From Saonia flava (lineage in GTDB: Bacteria; Bacteroidota; Bacteroidia; Flavobacteriales; Flavobacteriaceae): 64,000 bases of DNA. Positions 45,501 through 53,777 of this stretch are shown here, piece by piece (position 1 is the first letter of the stretch; each line of letters opens with the position of its first letter). Location of the stretch: positions 248,001-312,000 of the forward strand of contig NZ_JAATJJ010000001.1 in the NCBI RefSeq assembly GCF_011927795.1. The letters run 5' to 3'. Both the position numbers and the translations under genes were made by a program. A model generated the notes under the pieces. It was not told where the DNA came from. It saw nothing but the letters and a program-made list of their open reading frames with translations, and made no database searches.

Positions 45501-45578
45501 TACTTTGGGGTTGGATTGGGAAAATCCAATATTGGGAAGTAAAAATCCCATTATTATTACTACTAGTATGTTTTTCAT
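42549..45578 (-). CDS. Sortilin/BNR-repeat beta-propeller protein
   Basis: A 1009-residue exported protein with signal MKNILVVIIMGFLLPNIGFSQ; I start at ATG 45578. About 25-750 hold many BNR/Asp-box repeats of the type YKSNDAGETWEKL, WKSNDAGTTF, YRSDDAGNSWEQL and TRDGGKTWTNT, as in VPS10/sortilin-type propellers or BNR sialidases. The last 250 residues are beta-strand plus a helical end with ELDEMIAKAEADKNSK. No sialidase Arg triad or FRIP motif was noticed. It may be a periplasmic or outer-surface enzyme or a binding protein. It lies 55 bases from the LolA-like gene on the same strand. Confidence 0.8.
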   Translation of the reverse strand: MKNILVVIIMGFLLPNIGFSQSNPKVNGKELFGDITARHIGPALMSGRINDMEVHPTNSRVIYAGTAGGGVWKSNDAGTTFNSIFDDYCQSIGVVTLDPNNPDNVIYVGTGETWTRNSVSVGDGLYKSVDGGSNWKKIGFEKSERITSVLVNPKNSNEIYVGVLGALWGDSDVRGVYKSNDAGETWEKLLYIDQKTGCADLTMDPNDPNILYASMWEFRRTGWSFESGGSNSALYKSTDGGATWNKIHKGFPDGKLGRLGIALAPSNSNILYTVIEAEKDEKKGLYRSDDAGNSWEQLNNDFGITVRPFYFSRIVVDPKDENVIVKGGLFGSISRDGGKTFKSLGNMHSDIHDIAFGIKDSDVMYVGTDGGVYRSWNGGTTMEIVENLPLSQFYHISVDDATPYNIYGGLQDNGSWYGPSSSDGGVEARDWNSVGGGDGFRVLKHPTKNIVYSEMQGAENVWRYDVDKNLTKTIQPLVTKNTEKLRFNWNAPMALSNFQPDRFYMGSQFLHKSEDMGDTWEIISPDLTTNDPAKQEQENSGGLSMDNSGAENHTTIFTIAESPLDENIIWVGTDDGNVQVTRDGGKTWTNTVENIVGLPKNIWTYHIEASTFNKGSAYVVFDGHTMNNMNPYAYKTTDFGKTWTNIITEDVVGITRNIQEDYVNPDLLFLGTEFGLYITTNGGKNWYKFTNNMPSVAVHFIDLQKTTNDLVMGTHGRGVIIIDDISPLRELNDEVLNKDVHFFVNAPTVINEESGFTGGFGNETQFIGASKSKNFQLKYFLKKRHTFGKMSLEIQDMLGNVISEMGPGKSKGINIVNWNYSRKQPKMAKGKTFSFSGFTTPQVPAGTYKAVLTKGKETYEHTFELIYDKDSPLNEADRKLKNETIMLLYDMTQELAYLVYELDEMIAKAEADKNSKMETKLNNLKETLVITTGDNYVGSAEPQLREKIGNLYSKLVLSYDKPSPTELDNLAIVMERFEEAKTEFSKLKKKFKSSEGIAVKTYQEFLESK

Positions 45579-45633
45579 TTTAGATGGGTTTAAAAAAAAG
45601 ACCCTCATTATAAGGGCCTTTTAAATATGGTTT

Positions 45634-46401
45634 TTATTTTTCTCCTTCCATTTCATCTGGAAAGACAAACAATTTTTCGTCCACCTCTGGATTTAATACT
45701 ATACTCTCAATAGTTATAGGTGCAGAACCAGGCTGTCCTTTTACACCTTGTGTAATTGAAAATGGAAAATACAAACCATCTACTTCCTGGTAATCACTCA
45801 TTGTGATTTCTTGAATCATTCCCTTTGCCGGGCCAGACTTAACTTCTGACTGGACTGCTATGGGAACAAAGTTTTCTGTATCAAAGAAATAAAAACTAAC
45901 ATCTTCCTCTACATTACCATCCACGGTAACGGGTTCTTTAACCAATTTTATTTTAAAGGTATCGGCACCATCAATGGTTTCATTTCCAATTAATTCAACA
46001 GTATATCCCTTTTCTTTATAATCAATAAATGCATCAGGAAAATCATTAGAGTTTAATTTAAAATTGGCGGTGGACTCGGCATCGCTTTTTTCTGCTTTCA
46101 TGGTCATCATATTATGGCTCCATAAGGTTTCTCCATCAAAAACACCCTGCTTTATTTCTTTGCCTTGAAAAGTAAAGGAAGTCATTTGTTTCCCATCGCT
46201 CATTTGTATAATTTCCAAGGGTATTTCCAACCCTTGTTGATTTATTTTTGCTACCATTTTTAAACCCTTAACGGCTTTTAGGGTTTCTAGCCCCCCTATA
46301 TTTTCAAAATAACTACTTAATATTTCATCGGCCGTTTGCGCTTGTGACGGCAACGTCATTAGTAGCATTAATAAAGCAATACCTAATTTTAGTGTTTTCA
46401 T
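45634..46401 (-). CDS. LolA-like outer-membrane lipoprotein-sorting protein
   Basis: A 255-residue periplasmic protein with signal peptide ending in LPSQAQ. The rest reads as an unclosed LolA/LolB-like barrel: ADEILSSYFENIGGLETLKA, FDGETLWSHNM, FYFFDTENFVPIAVQSE and DYQEVDGLYFPFSI. Such proteins bind hydrophobic cargo; the Bacteroidetes versions are often annotated as lipoprotein-sorting without proof. It is 55 bases upstream of the large BNR gene, likely one transcript. Confidence 0.8.
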   Translation of the reverse strand: MKTLKLGIALLMLLMTLPSQAQTADEILSSYFENIGGLETLKAVKGLKMVAKINQQGLEIPLEIIQMSDGKQMTSFTFQGKEIKQGVFDGETLWSHNMMTMKAEKSDAESTANFKLNSNDFPDAFIDYKEKGYTVELIGNETIDGADTFKIKLVKEPVTVDGNVEEDVSFYFFDTENFVPIAVQSEVKSGPAKGMIQEITMSDYQEVDGLYFPFSITQGVKGQPGSAPITIESIVLNPEVDEKLFVFPDEMEGEK

Positions 46402-46501
46402 GATTTTTATTTTAATTTATAGTTTTATTCCTTTTAGTTAGTATCAAATGTGTTTTTATTGTTACAAATTTGTCCAATAATTATTTAAAAAAAGACTCTA
46501 A

Positions 46502-47398
46502 ATGAAGTTCGGAAAAGTTGACCATCCAGAATTAATAGATTTTACGATGCCAAAGGACCATCCTTATACCCAGGTTCTTCTACAAAGACAAGATAAGGAA
46601 ATTCCACTATCTGTTTATGTAGGATGTGCCAAATGGAACAGACAAGATTTAAAGAATTTTTACCCAAGAGGAACCAAGGATGAACTTGTCTATTATTCTT
46701 CCCAGTTTAATAGTATTGAGCTTAACGCAACATTTTATAGAATTTTTCCAGAAGAACAATATGATAAATGGTATGACAAAACCCCTGAAAATTTTAAGTT
46801 TTTTCCAAAAATTTCTCAAGATATAAGTCATTTACGAAGGTTAAATGAAAAAGTGTACCCCATAGTGGACAGGTACTTGGATGTAACATCACACTTAAAA
46901 GAGAAGTTGGGAACCATCTTTTTGCAGATGCATGGTAATTTTGGGCCTAAAAATTGGGATAGAGTAGTGCAATTTGTAGAGTATTGGCCCAAACAGTTTC
47001 CATTGGCCATTGAGTTTAGACATACAGATTGGTTCACCGATGAAAAAGTAGCCCAAGAACTTTATCACCTTTTGGAAGAAAACAATATTGCGAATATATT
47101 GGTAGATACAGCCGGCAGGCGTGATCTTATGCATATGCGCCTTACCAATAATGAGGCCTTTGTTAGATATGTAGGGGCCAACCATGAAAGTGACTATACT
47201 AGATTGGACGATTGGGTAGCAAGATTATACGAATGGAAGACTGAAGGCCTTAGAAACATTCATTTCTTTGTGCATCAAAATATGGAGTTGGAATCTCCAC
47301 TATTATCGGGGTATTTTATTGGAAAATTGAACGAAAAACTAGGTTGTAATTTACAAATTCCAAAAACGTTACATGATTCCGATAATAAGTTATTTTAA
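46502..47398 (+). CDS. DUF72 protein (YecE-like)
   Basis: A 298-residue protein of the DUF72 family, a TIM-barrel-like fold. SVYVGCAKWNRQDLKNFYPRG and YSSQFNSIELNATFYRI are the family's opening blocks; FFPKISQDISHLRRL and LAIEFRHTDWF follow. The reaction is unknown. The gene diverges from the LolA-like gene and precedes the thioesterase gene by 43 bases. Confidence 0.9.
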   Translation: MKFGKVDHPELIDFTMPKDHPYTQVLLQRQDKEIPLSVYVGCAKWNRQDLKNFYPRGTKDELVYYSSQFNSIELNATFYRIFPEEQYDKWYDKTPENFKFFPKISQDISHLRRLNEKVYPIVDRYLDVTSHLKEKLGTIFLQMHGNFGPKNWDRVVQFVEYWPKQFPLAIEFRHTDWFTDEKVAQELYHLLEENNIANILVDTAGRRDLMHMRLTNNEAFVRYVGANHESDYTRLDDWVARLYEWKTEGLRNIHFFVHQNMELESPLLSGYFIGKLNEKLGCNLQIPKTLHDSDNKLF

Positions 47399-47441
47399 TT
47401 CTTTTTGATAGTCTAACTTTGCTCTCTCTAAATCGTATATA

Positions 47442-47846
47442 ATGAGATTTCATACTAGAAAATTAGTAAAACCAGGAGATTTAAATGCCAATGGAACATT
47501 GTTTGGTGGTGCAGTCTTGGCATGGATAGATGAAGAGGCAGCTCTTTACAGCATTATACAACTGGAAAATAAGAAGGTGGTTACCAAATACATGTCGGAA
47601 ATCAACTTTATGAGCAGTGCCCATAGAGGGGATATTATTGAAATTGGTGTGGCAGTGGTTAAATTTGGGAAATCTTCACTGACTTTAAAATGTGAAGTTA
47701 GGAATAAAATGACCCTTGAGACCATTGTTACAGTGGACAACATAATTATGGTAAATCTTGGCGATGATGGAAAGCCTAAAAATCACGGAAAGACCAAAAT
47801 AGAATATGTAAAAGACAGAATAGCCAAGGAAGAGAAGAATTCTTAA
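47442..47846 (+). CDS. Acyl-CoA thioesterase, hotdog fold
   Basis: A 134-residue hotdog thioesterase like YciA. VKPGDLNANGTLFGGAVLAW holds the family's N-x-x-G-x-L-F-G-G motif with the catalytic Asp in WIDEEAAL. It cleaves acyl-CoA in the cytosol; chain length cannot be told. Its stop overlaps by four bases the end of the convergent dipeptidase gene. Confidence 0.88.
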   Translation: MRFHTRKLVKPGDLNANGTLFGGAVLAWIDEEAALYSIIQLENKKVVTKYMSEINFMSSAHRGDIIEIGVAVVKFGKSSLTLKCEVRNKMTLETIVTVDNIIMVNLGDDGKPKNHGKTKIEYVKDRIAKEEKNS

Positions 47847-49120
47847 TTTTCGGCAATTGCCTGGACTTCATCCAAAACTCGCAATAAATTACCACCCCAC
47901 AATTTGGAAATCTCTTCTTCCGAATATCCTCTTTTTACAAGTTCCAGCGTAACATTAAAAGTTTCTGAGGCATCGGACCAACCTGCTATTCCGCCACCGC
48001 CATCAAAATCGGAACTAATACCTACATGGTCTATTCCCATAAGCTTCACCATATAATCAATATGGTTCACAAAATCACCGACATCCACAGCTGGTGGAGC
48101 ACTTTCATCGCCCTTAACTAATTCTTCTGCCACGGCAACAACTTCACGGTAGTTTTTAAAAAATGATGCTCTTTGCTCATTCGTTAAACTGCCAAATTGG
48201 GAACGTTCGTACCAATCCATCTGTAAAGAATCGGCAACATTCTTATAAACACCCTTCATATATTCTGACCTCTTATCGTTTTTTTCCGTATTTAGATAGG
48301 ACCCAAAGGCTACAGTTTGAACAACTCCACCATTCTCTTTCATCATCAAAAGTTGTTCATCATCTAAATTTCTACTATGGTCACATAATGCCCGTGCAGA
48401 AGAATGTGATGCAATAATGGGAGCCTTGGATAGGGCAATCATCTGTTTCATAGCTTCTTTGGATGGGTGAGACACATCAATCATTATTCCTAATCTATTC
48501 ATCTCTTTTACAGCATCTTTACCAATATCACTTAAACCATTAAATGACCATATACTGTCTCGCTCCCCCGTATTGGAATCAGAAAATTGACTGTGTCCAT
48601 TATGCGCCAATGAAACATATCTGGCACCTAACTTGTGATACTTTTCAAAATTTGAAAAATCCTCTCCCATGGGATATGCATTCTCAACACCGATCATTGC
48701 CACTTTTTTGCCTGCCTTCTGTATTCTACGCACATCATTGGAGGTTAATGCCAGCTCAATTTCATCGGGTGCAATTTCTTCACAGAGTTTATGAATTGCA
48801 TCAAATTTAGCCATTGCATTTTCGGAGGCTTTTGCATATCCTGCATCTGTAAGAGTGTCCTGTCCGGTATAGACAATTAGCCAAGCAACATCCAACCCGC
48901 CAGCCTTCATTTTTGGAAGGTTAACTTGTGTATTCAGGTTTTGGGTGTAATTAATACTGTCCGTAAAATTGTTAACATTGATGTCATCATGCGTGTCTAT
49001 CGTAATCACTTTTTCATGGATTTCTTTTGCTTTATCCTCAATTGAAATCTCCTCTTTTTTTTCACCTTCTGCACACGAGAGCACCGATAAAGCACAAATT
49101 AATCCGATAAACTGTTTCAT
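47843..49120 (-). CDS. Membrane (renal-type) dipeptidase, M19
   Basis: A 425-residue zinc dipeptidase with a lipobox (LSC, Cys16). TIDTHDDIN supplies the first metal ligands. AMIGVENAYPMG has the bridging Glu, and ARYVSLAHNGHSQFSDS, MIDVSHPSKEA and APIIASHSSARAL give further ligands. VGISSDFDGGGGI ends the metal site. It hydrolyses L,D- or D-dipeptides, probably in the periplasm. It diverges from the hybrid kinase gene, with a 190-base gap. Confidence 0.93.
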   Translation of the reverse strand: MKQFIGLICALSVLSCAEGEKKEEISIEDKAKEIHEKVITIDTHDDINVNNFTDSINYTQNLNTQVNLPKMKAGGLDVAWLIVYTGQDTLTDAGYAKASENAMAKFDAIHKLCEEIAPDEIELALTSNDVRRIQKAGKKVAMIGVENAYPMGEDFSNFEKYHKLGARYVSLAHNGHSQFSDSNTGERDSIWSFNGLSDIGKDAVKEMNRLGIMIDVSHPSKEAMKQMIALSKAPIIASHSSARALCDHSRNLDDEQLLMMKENGGVVQTVAFGSYLNTEKNDKRSEYMKGVYKNVADSLQMDWYERSQFGSLTNEQRASFFKNYREVVAVAEELVKGDESAPPAVDVGDFVNHIDYMVKLMGIDHVGISSDFDGGGGIAGWSDASETFNVTLELVKRGYSEEEISKLWGGNLLRVLDEVQAIAEN

Positions 49121-49310
49121 TTTCTAATTTTTACACCTACAAATTAAGCATTTTGACAACAACTACATGCACGTAGATAACATTTAATTGCGTACGCTAT
49201 ACCTATTATGGACTTTTATTAAAATCCTAAGTTATGGCTTAGGGAATTAATATTTTTTGTTGGATAAAAATCATAATTATCCAATGTGACAAATTAACAG
49301 AATAAGTAAA

Positions 49311-51050
49311 ATGCCTACTAAATCCAGAAATCTTTTTTCTCAACTATCGGACATTGAAGAGCAATTGAATAATTTTTCATTTGAAGAATTGACTTCTGAG
49401 GAAGCTTCAGAATTAAAAATGACTTTTCAGTCTTTCAAAAACAATCTGGAAAATAAATTCTTTGGTGGAAAATCCAATAAAGCCGAAAGCCAAGCCACTA
49501 AAAAAAGTGAAAGCTCGGACGAGGCCAATTTAATAGCCAAGGTAAGCCATGAAATAAGAACTCCATTGAACGGAATCATTGGTTTTACAGATCTCTTAAA
49601 AGAGAGTTCGTTGACCAAAAAACAAACGGATCATGTAGATGCCATACAATCGGCATCACAAACATTGATGCAAATCATAAACGAGCTTTTGGAGTATTCC
49701 AAACTTTCTGCTGGTTTAAACGAGTTGACTTCCATTGAATTTAATTTTCATAAGCTTGTCAACGATGTATCCTATTTGTGCAAAACATTAATTGTGGACA
49801 AAAGCATTGATTTTGAGGTGAGAATGGACAGTGCCATACCTAAAATATTGGTCGGTGATCCCTCCAAGTTATCTCAAATACTGTTGAATCTTATTGGAAA
49901 TTCCATAAAGTTTGTTGAAAGAGGTTCTATTAAATTGACCATAATACAAGTTGGCTTGAGCAGTAATGATGTTCAATTAGAATTTGATGTTACGGATACC
50001 GGTATCGGCATATCCAAAGATGGTCTTGAGAATATTTTTGAATCTTTTAAGCAAGCAGAAACCGATACCTATTCAAAATACGGAGGTACAGGATTAGGCC
50101 TAAGCATTGTAAAACAGATAGTTGAAAAACTAAATGGAGAAATAGACGTTGTAAGCACTTTGGGTGTTGGTAGCACCTTCAGGTTTACACTTCCTTACCA
50201 AAAGAGCAATAATAATACAGCTATTGTAGAAGAAGTTACTCCCTACAAAGGCCAGGAGGAGCTTCTGGAAGGCATGAGAGTTCTTGTATTCGAGGACAAT
50301 CATCTAAACCAAAGACTTATCAAACACCGATTGGAAAATTGGAAGTGTGAAGTGTTTTTAACAGATAAGGCTATTTACGGTCTCAATGTTCTAAAGAACC
50401 ACAAGATAGATGTTGTTCTAATGGATCTTAGAATGCCTGTTATGGATGGCTTTGAAATCACCAAACAAATTAGGTCCAGTAAGGATGATAGAATTAAAAA
50501 CGTTCCCATTATTGCTTTAACGGCAGATTTTTCTATCCATGATCAAAAGAAATGTGATGCGCATGGAATCAATGATTTTATTCTAAAACCCTATAGTCCG
50601 GACGAACTCATACACAAACTTCTTGCAAATAAAGAAATTGAAAATTTTCAAAGTCCTTCAAATATAGTTACAACAAATACCCAAGTTGAAGAAGGGGATT
50701 CTATTGTAGACCTTGACATTGTATATGAGGACTGTATGGGAGAAATGGATTTGTTAGAGGAGTTGGTGGGACTGTTTAAGGAAAACGCATTGGAGTTTAT
50801 AGGAAAGGTAAAAATAGGAATCAAAAACGAAGACTTTGTTGCTATTAAGTTTGCTGCCCATAAAATTAAGACAGGCTTAAAGATGATGAAAACTAGGGCA
50901 TTAAGTGATTTTGTGGAGAATATCCATAAAAATAGCGAAACAATTAAAAACATGGTAGAAATAGAAAACCTGTTCAATTGTTTCATAAAAGAATATTCTC
51001 TAGTGGAACTGGCCATTGATGTAGAGGTAGAAAAATTAAAAAGAAAATAA
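49311..51050 (+). CDS. Cytosolic hybrid histidine kinase with receiver and HPt
   Basis: A 579-residue phosphorelay protein without membrane helices. HisKA has His80 in KVSHEIRTPLNGIIGF. HATPase has ILLNLIGNSIKF and GGTGLGLSIVKQ. The receiver has Asp372 (VVLMDLRMPVMDG), and the HPt domain His517 (FAAHKIKTGLKM). An N-terminal coiled segment (about 1-65) could mediate dimers. It is the first gene of the run to the YaiO gene at 58919; the lone receiver starts 15 bases later. I infer it gates the polysaccharide genes after it. Confidence 0.95.
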   Translation: MPTKSRNLFSQLSDIEEQLNNFSFEELTSEEASELKMTFQSFKNNLENKFFGGKSNKAESQATKKSESSDEANLIAKVSHEIRTPLNGIIGFTDLLKESSLTKKQTDHVDAIQSASQTLMQIINELLEYSKLSAGLNELTSIEFNFHKLVNDVSYLCKTLIVDKSIDFEVRMDSAIPKILVGDPSKLSQILLNLIGNSIKFVERGSIKLTIIQVGLSSNDVQLEFDVTDTGIGISKDGLENIFESFKQAETDTYSKYGGTGLGLSIVKQIVEKLNGEIDVVSTLGVGSTFRFTLPYQKSNNNTAIVEEVTPYKGQEELLEGMRVLVFEDNHLNQRLIKHRLENWKCEVFLTDKAIYGLNVLKNHKIDVVLMDLRMPVMDGFEITKQIRSSKDDRIKNVPIIALTADFSIHDQKKCDAHGINDFILKPYSPDELIHKLLANKEIENFQSPSNIVTTNTQVEEGDSIVDLDIVYEDCMGEMDLLEELVGLFKENALEFIGKVKIGIKNEDFVAIKFAAHKIKTGLKMMKTRALSDFVENIHKNSETIKNMVEIENLFNCFIKEYSLVELAIDVEVEKLKRK

Positions 51051-51065
51051 CAATAAATAGTACAG

Positions 51066-51440
51066 ATGCAGGAGAAGAAAAGGTTGCTATTAGCTGATGA
51101 TGATGAATTGTTGGCATCTTTAATAAGTTTTAGGCTGGAAAAAGGTGGCTATGAAGTTTGTCTAAAGCGGGATGGTAAAGAGGTTAAGGAGTATTTAAGC
51201 CAAAATATTCCTGATATTATTGTGACAGATATTATGATGCCCTATTTCTCGGGCATAGAGCTCATAGATTTTGTTCGAAATCAATTAAAATCCAACATCC
51301 CGATAATTGTAATCTCATCCGCAGGAAACGAAGAGAATGTGTTAAGCGCTTTTGAGTTAGGTGCGAATGATTTTATTTCTAAACCAGTTAGTCCATCCGA
51401 ACTTTTGGTACGGGTAGCACGGGAATTAAACAAAACATAA
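51066..51440 (+). CDS. Single-domain response regulator
   Basis: A 124-residue receiver with no output domain. Asp11, Asp12 and Asp13 (LLADDDELL) with Asp55 (IIVTDIMMPYFSG) make the acid pocket, and Lys is in DFISKPVSPSEL. It probably takes phosphate from the HPt domain of the kinase encoded 15 bases before. The following gene is in the same frame, separated by this stop and 23 open codons, so a rare read-through product is conceivable. Confidence 0.93.
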   Translation: MQEKKRLLLADDDELLASLISFRLEKGGYEVCLKRDGKEVKEYLSQNIPDIIVTDIMMPYFSGIELIDFVRNQLKSNIPIIVISSAGNEENVLSAFELGANDFISKPVSPSELLVRVARELNKT

Positions 51441-51509
51441 TTATTTATTAGAGTACAAGTCTACAATATTATCCCCTTTATTGATCCCCCAAAAATCCAT
51501 ACGGATCTT

Positions 51510-53777
51510 TTGTGGGATTTAACGTGGTTATTTCTAGGGCTGGGAACAATATATTTTGCCTCTATATTTTATTTTAGGAATAAGATAGCATCCAAAGAAA
51601 AGCAAGTAACAAAAAAGAAAAGGGAGCTGTCACCAATAATAAGCGAGTTTCTTTTTTATGAAGAGAATGCGACCAAAGAGGAGAAAAGCAACTATATAAA
51701 ACTTAAGATTGAAATAAGGGAATTACTAAAAAATGATTTTAATAGACAGGTACTGTCAGAGGTGCTTCTTGATTTGCAAAAAGATGTATCCGGGAATACC
51801 GAAAAGCGGGTTTTTGAATTGTATCAAGACTTAGGTCTTCACTTAGATGCCTATAAAAAGCTTAGAAGCTGGAAATGGCAAGTCGTTTCTAAAGGGATTT
51901 TAGAGTTGACCCAAATGGAAGTCTTTGATTCTTATAGCTTCATAAAAAAGTTTATCAATGACAAAAGAAGTGTTATTAGGAAACAAGCAGAAATAGCAAC
52001 CGTTACTCTTAAAAATGATGGTTTAAGCTATTTTTTGGATACTACAAAATATAAAATTTCGGAATGGCAACAATTAAAGTTATTGGAAGTGGTAAGAAAC
52101 CATAAAGACTTTGACCCTCCAAAATTTAGTGCATGGCTTACTTCTTCTAATAGGCATGTTGTTCTTTTTTCATTACGATTAATAAAATACTATAATCAGA
52201 ACCAATCATATAGTTCAATAATAGAACTGGTTAGGCATAGAAACCATCAAATAAAAGAAGAGGCAATAAGCTGTATCAAGAAGTTTCAAATTATTGAGGC
52301 TAAAGACACCCTAAAAAGTGTTTTTTGGAAATGCAATGTGCATGTTAAAATATTGATTTTGGATACAATAGCTTCTTTGGGAAACAAAGAAGACATTGGC
52401 TTTTTAAAACTGGCCGTGAACAGGGAAACCAATTTTGTCACTAAAAACAAGGCCCTGAGCGCAATAAACGCTATTGTTCCAGAAACAATAATGCCTACTG
52501 AAGGGATTGCCCAAGTAGACATGGATTCCATTCAGACGTTGAAAGAAGCGGAAGACAATTTCACAGCTTTTGATAAAGCCTTAGAAATGGAGGATATAGA
52601 TCCAAATCCTATTGATTCCGACACTATAACTCTTGAGGACGAAATAGAAACCAATAAAATTGAAAAAAACCTGGACAACCAAGACTCTACACAAGAATTG
52701 GAAGGAGAAGCCATAGCTACGGAAAATACCCTTGAAGAAAATCTGGAAGCTATGGAAATAGAAAGCACTTTGGATATAGAAATTTCTGAAGAGTTTGAAG
52801 AACAGGCGGAAGATGTTCAAGAAATCGAAGAGGTTGAACAGATAGAAGAGGAGGTAGAAGTCGACCTTGGAATAGAAGAAAAATTAAATGATACCTACTT
52901 GCCTCCAGAGGTTGTAATTACAGAAGAGGAAGAAAAAGAGCTTTTAGAAAATGAACTTGGAATAAATTTTTTACCCTTTGTTATTAATGAAGAAGAAATA
53001 GAAGCTGAAGAATTTATGGCAACCTCCACAACAAACATTTTTAATAATAACTTTTTTGAACAGGATAGCTATAACAAAATATTATTATTGGATACGCTGG
53101 AAGACCTTGGGGGTAAAAAGGAAATACCTTTTCTAAAGGAAATTATCGAAAAAGATACTAGCGAAACAATCAGGGAGCGCGCTTTGGAAATATTGAACGA
53201 ATTTTCAGAGACAGAATACCACATAAACAAGAAGGATGCAATACTGTATGTAAATAATGCCCCAATAAATGGAGACAGTGTTTTTAAACAATTGTTCAAT
53301 ACATCAGATAGGGCAACAAAACTTGTTTTGCTAGATGAAATAATGGGAATAGGGGACAAAAAAGAATTAGCCTTTTTAAACTCGCTAGAAAATCAAAATG
53401 ACCCTACAATTAGTGAAAAAGTAAAACTCGTAAAGAGAGAATTGGAAAAAAGAACTCATTATCAGAAAACAGCTAGCAGTGATAGTAACGAGGAAAATGA
53501 AATTTTGGAATCGGATGTTATTTTCCCATTGAATGATCAGAGCTTCCAATTACAACAGTCCATAACATATAATTCATCCAAAAGCTCAAAAGAAAGCACT
53601 CAACGCAAAAATAACAAAGGGCAAATACCTTTGGAGTTTTGCTTTTTATTGGATGAACTGGAAATAGAATTACCTAAACCAATGGGCATTTTTAACATTG
53701 ATTTTGAACTGACCGAAGAGTTTTATAAGAATCAGGCTAAAAATGTCTCATATAATAAAAACAAGAAAAAAGAGTAG
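51510..53777 (+). CDS. Membrane-anchored HEAT-repeat protein
   Basis: A 755-residue protein with one N-terminal helix (about 5-22) and HEAT-like repeats. The first block is at about 85-330 (KILILDTIASLGNKEDIGFL). A very acidic linker covers about 350-490 (EEQAEDVQEIEEVEQIEEEV). A second HEAT block follows at about 515-650 (KILLLDTLEDLGGKKEIPFL). I take TTG 51510 as start; no ATG occurs before about residue 135. Its stop shares a base with the GT2 start. It is likely a scaffold or adaptor at the inner membrane for the synthase and the receiver. Confidence 0.75.
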   Translation: MWDLTWLFLGLGTIYFASIFYFRNKIASKEKQVTKKKRELSPIISEFLFYEENATKEEKSNYIKLKIEIRELLKNDFNRQVLSEVLLDLQKDVSGNTEKRVFELYQDLGLHLDAYKKLRSWKWQVVSKGILELTQMEVFDSYSFIKKFINDKRSVIRKQAEIATVTLKNDGLSYFLDTTKYKISEWQQLKLLEVVRNHKDFDPPKFSAWLTSSNRHVVLFSLRLIKYYNQNQSYSSIIELVRHRNHQIKEEAISCIKKFQIIEAKDTLKSVFWKCNVHVKILILDTIASLGNKEDIGFLKLAVNRETNFVTKNKALSAINAIVPETIMPTEGIAQVDMDSIQTLKEAEDNFTAFDKALEMEDIDPNPIDSDTITLEDEIETNKIEKNLDNQDSTQELEGEAIATENTLEENLEAMEIESTLDIEISEEFEEQAEDVQEIEEVEQIEEEVEVDLGIEEKLNDTYLPPEVVITEEEEKELLENELGINFLPFVINEEEIEAEEFMATSTTNIFNNNFFEQDSYNKILLLDTLEDLGGKKEIPFLKEIIEKDTSETIRERALEILNEFSETEYHINKKDAILYVNNAPINGDSVFKQLFNTSDRATKLVLLDEIMGIGDKKELAFLNSLENQNDPTISEKVKLVKRELEKRTHYQKTASSDSNEENEILESDVIFPLNDQSFQLQQSITYNSSKSSKESTQRKNNKGQIPLEFCFLLDELEIELPKPMGIFNIDFELTEEFYKNQAKNVSYNKNKKKE

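Noticed and set aside
49163-49176. CTACATGCACGTAG, a near palindrome before the hybrid kinase
   Set aside because: Only one copy, weak symmetry, and no known operator matches it.
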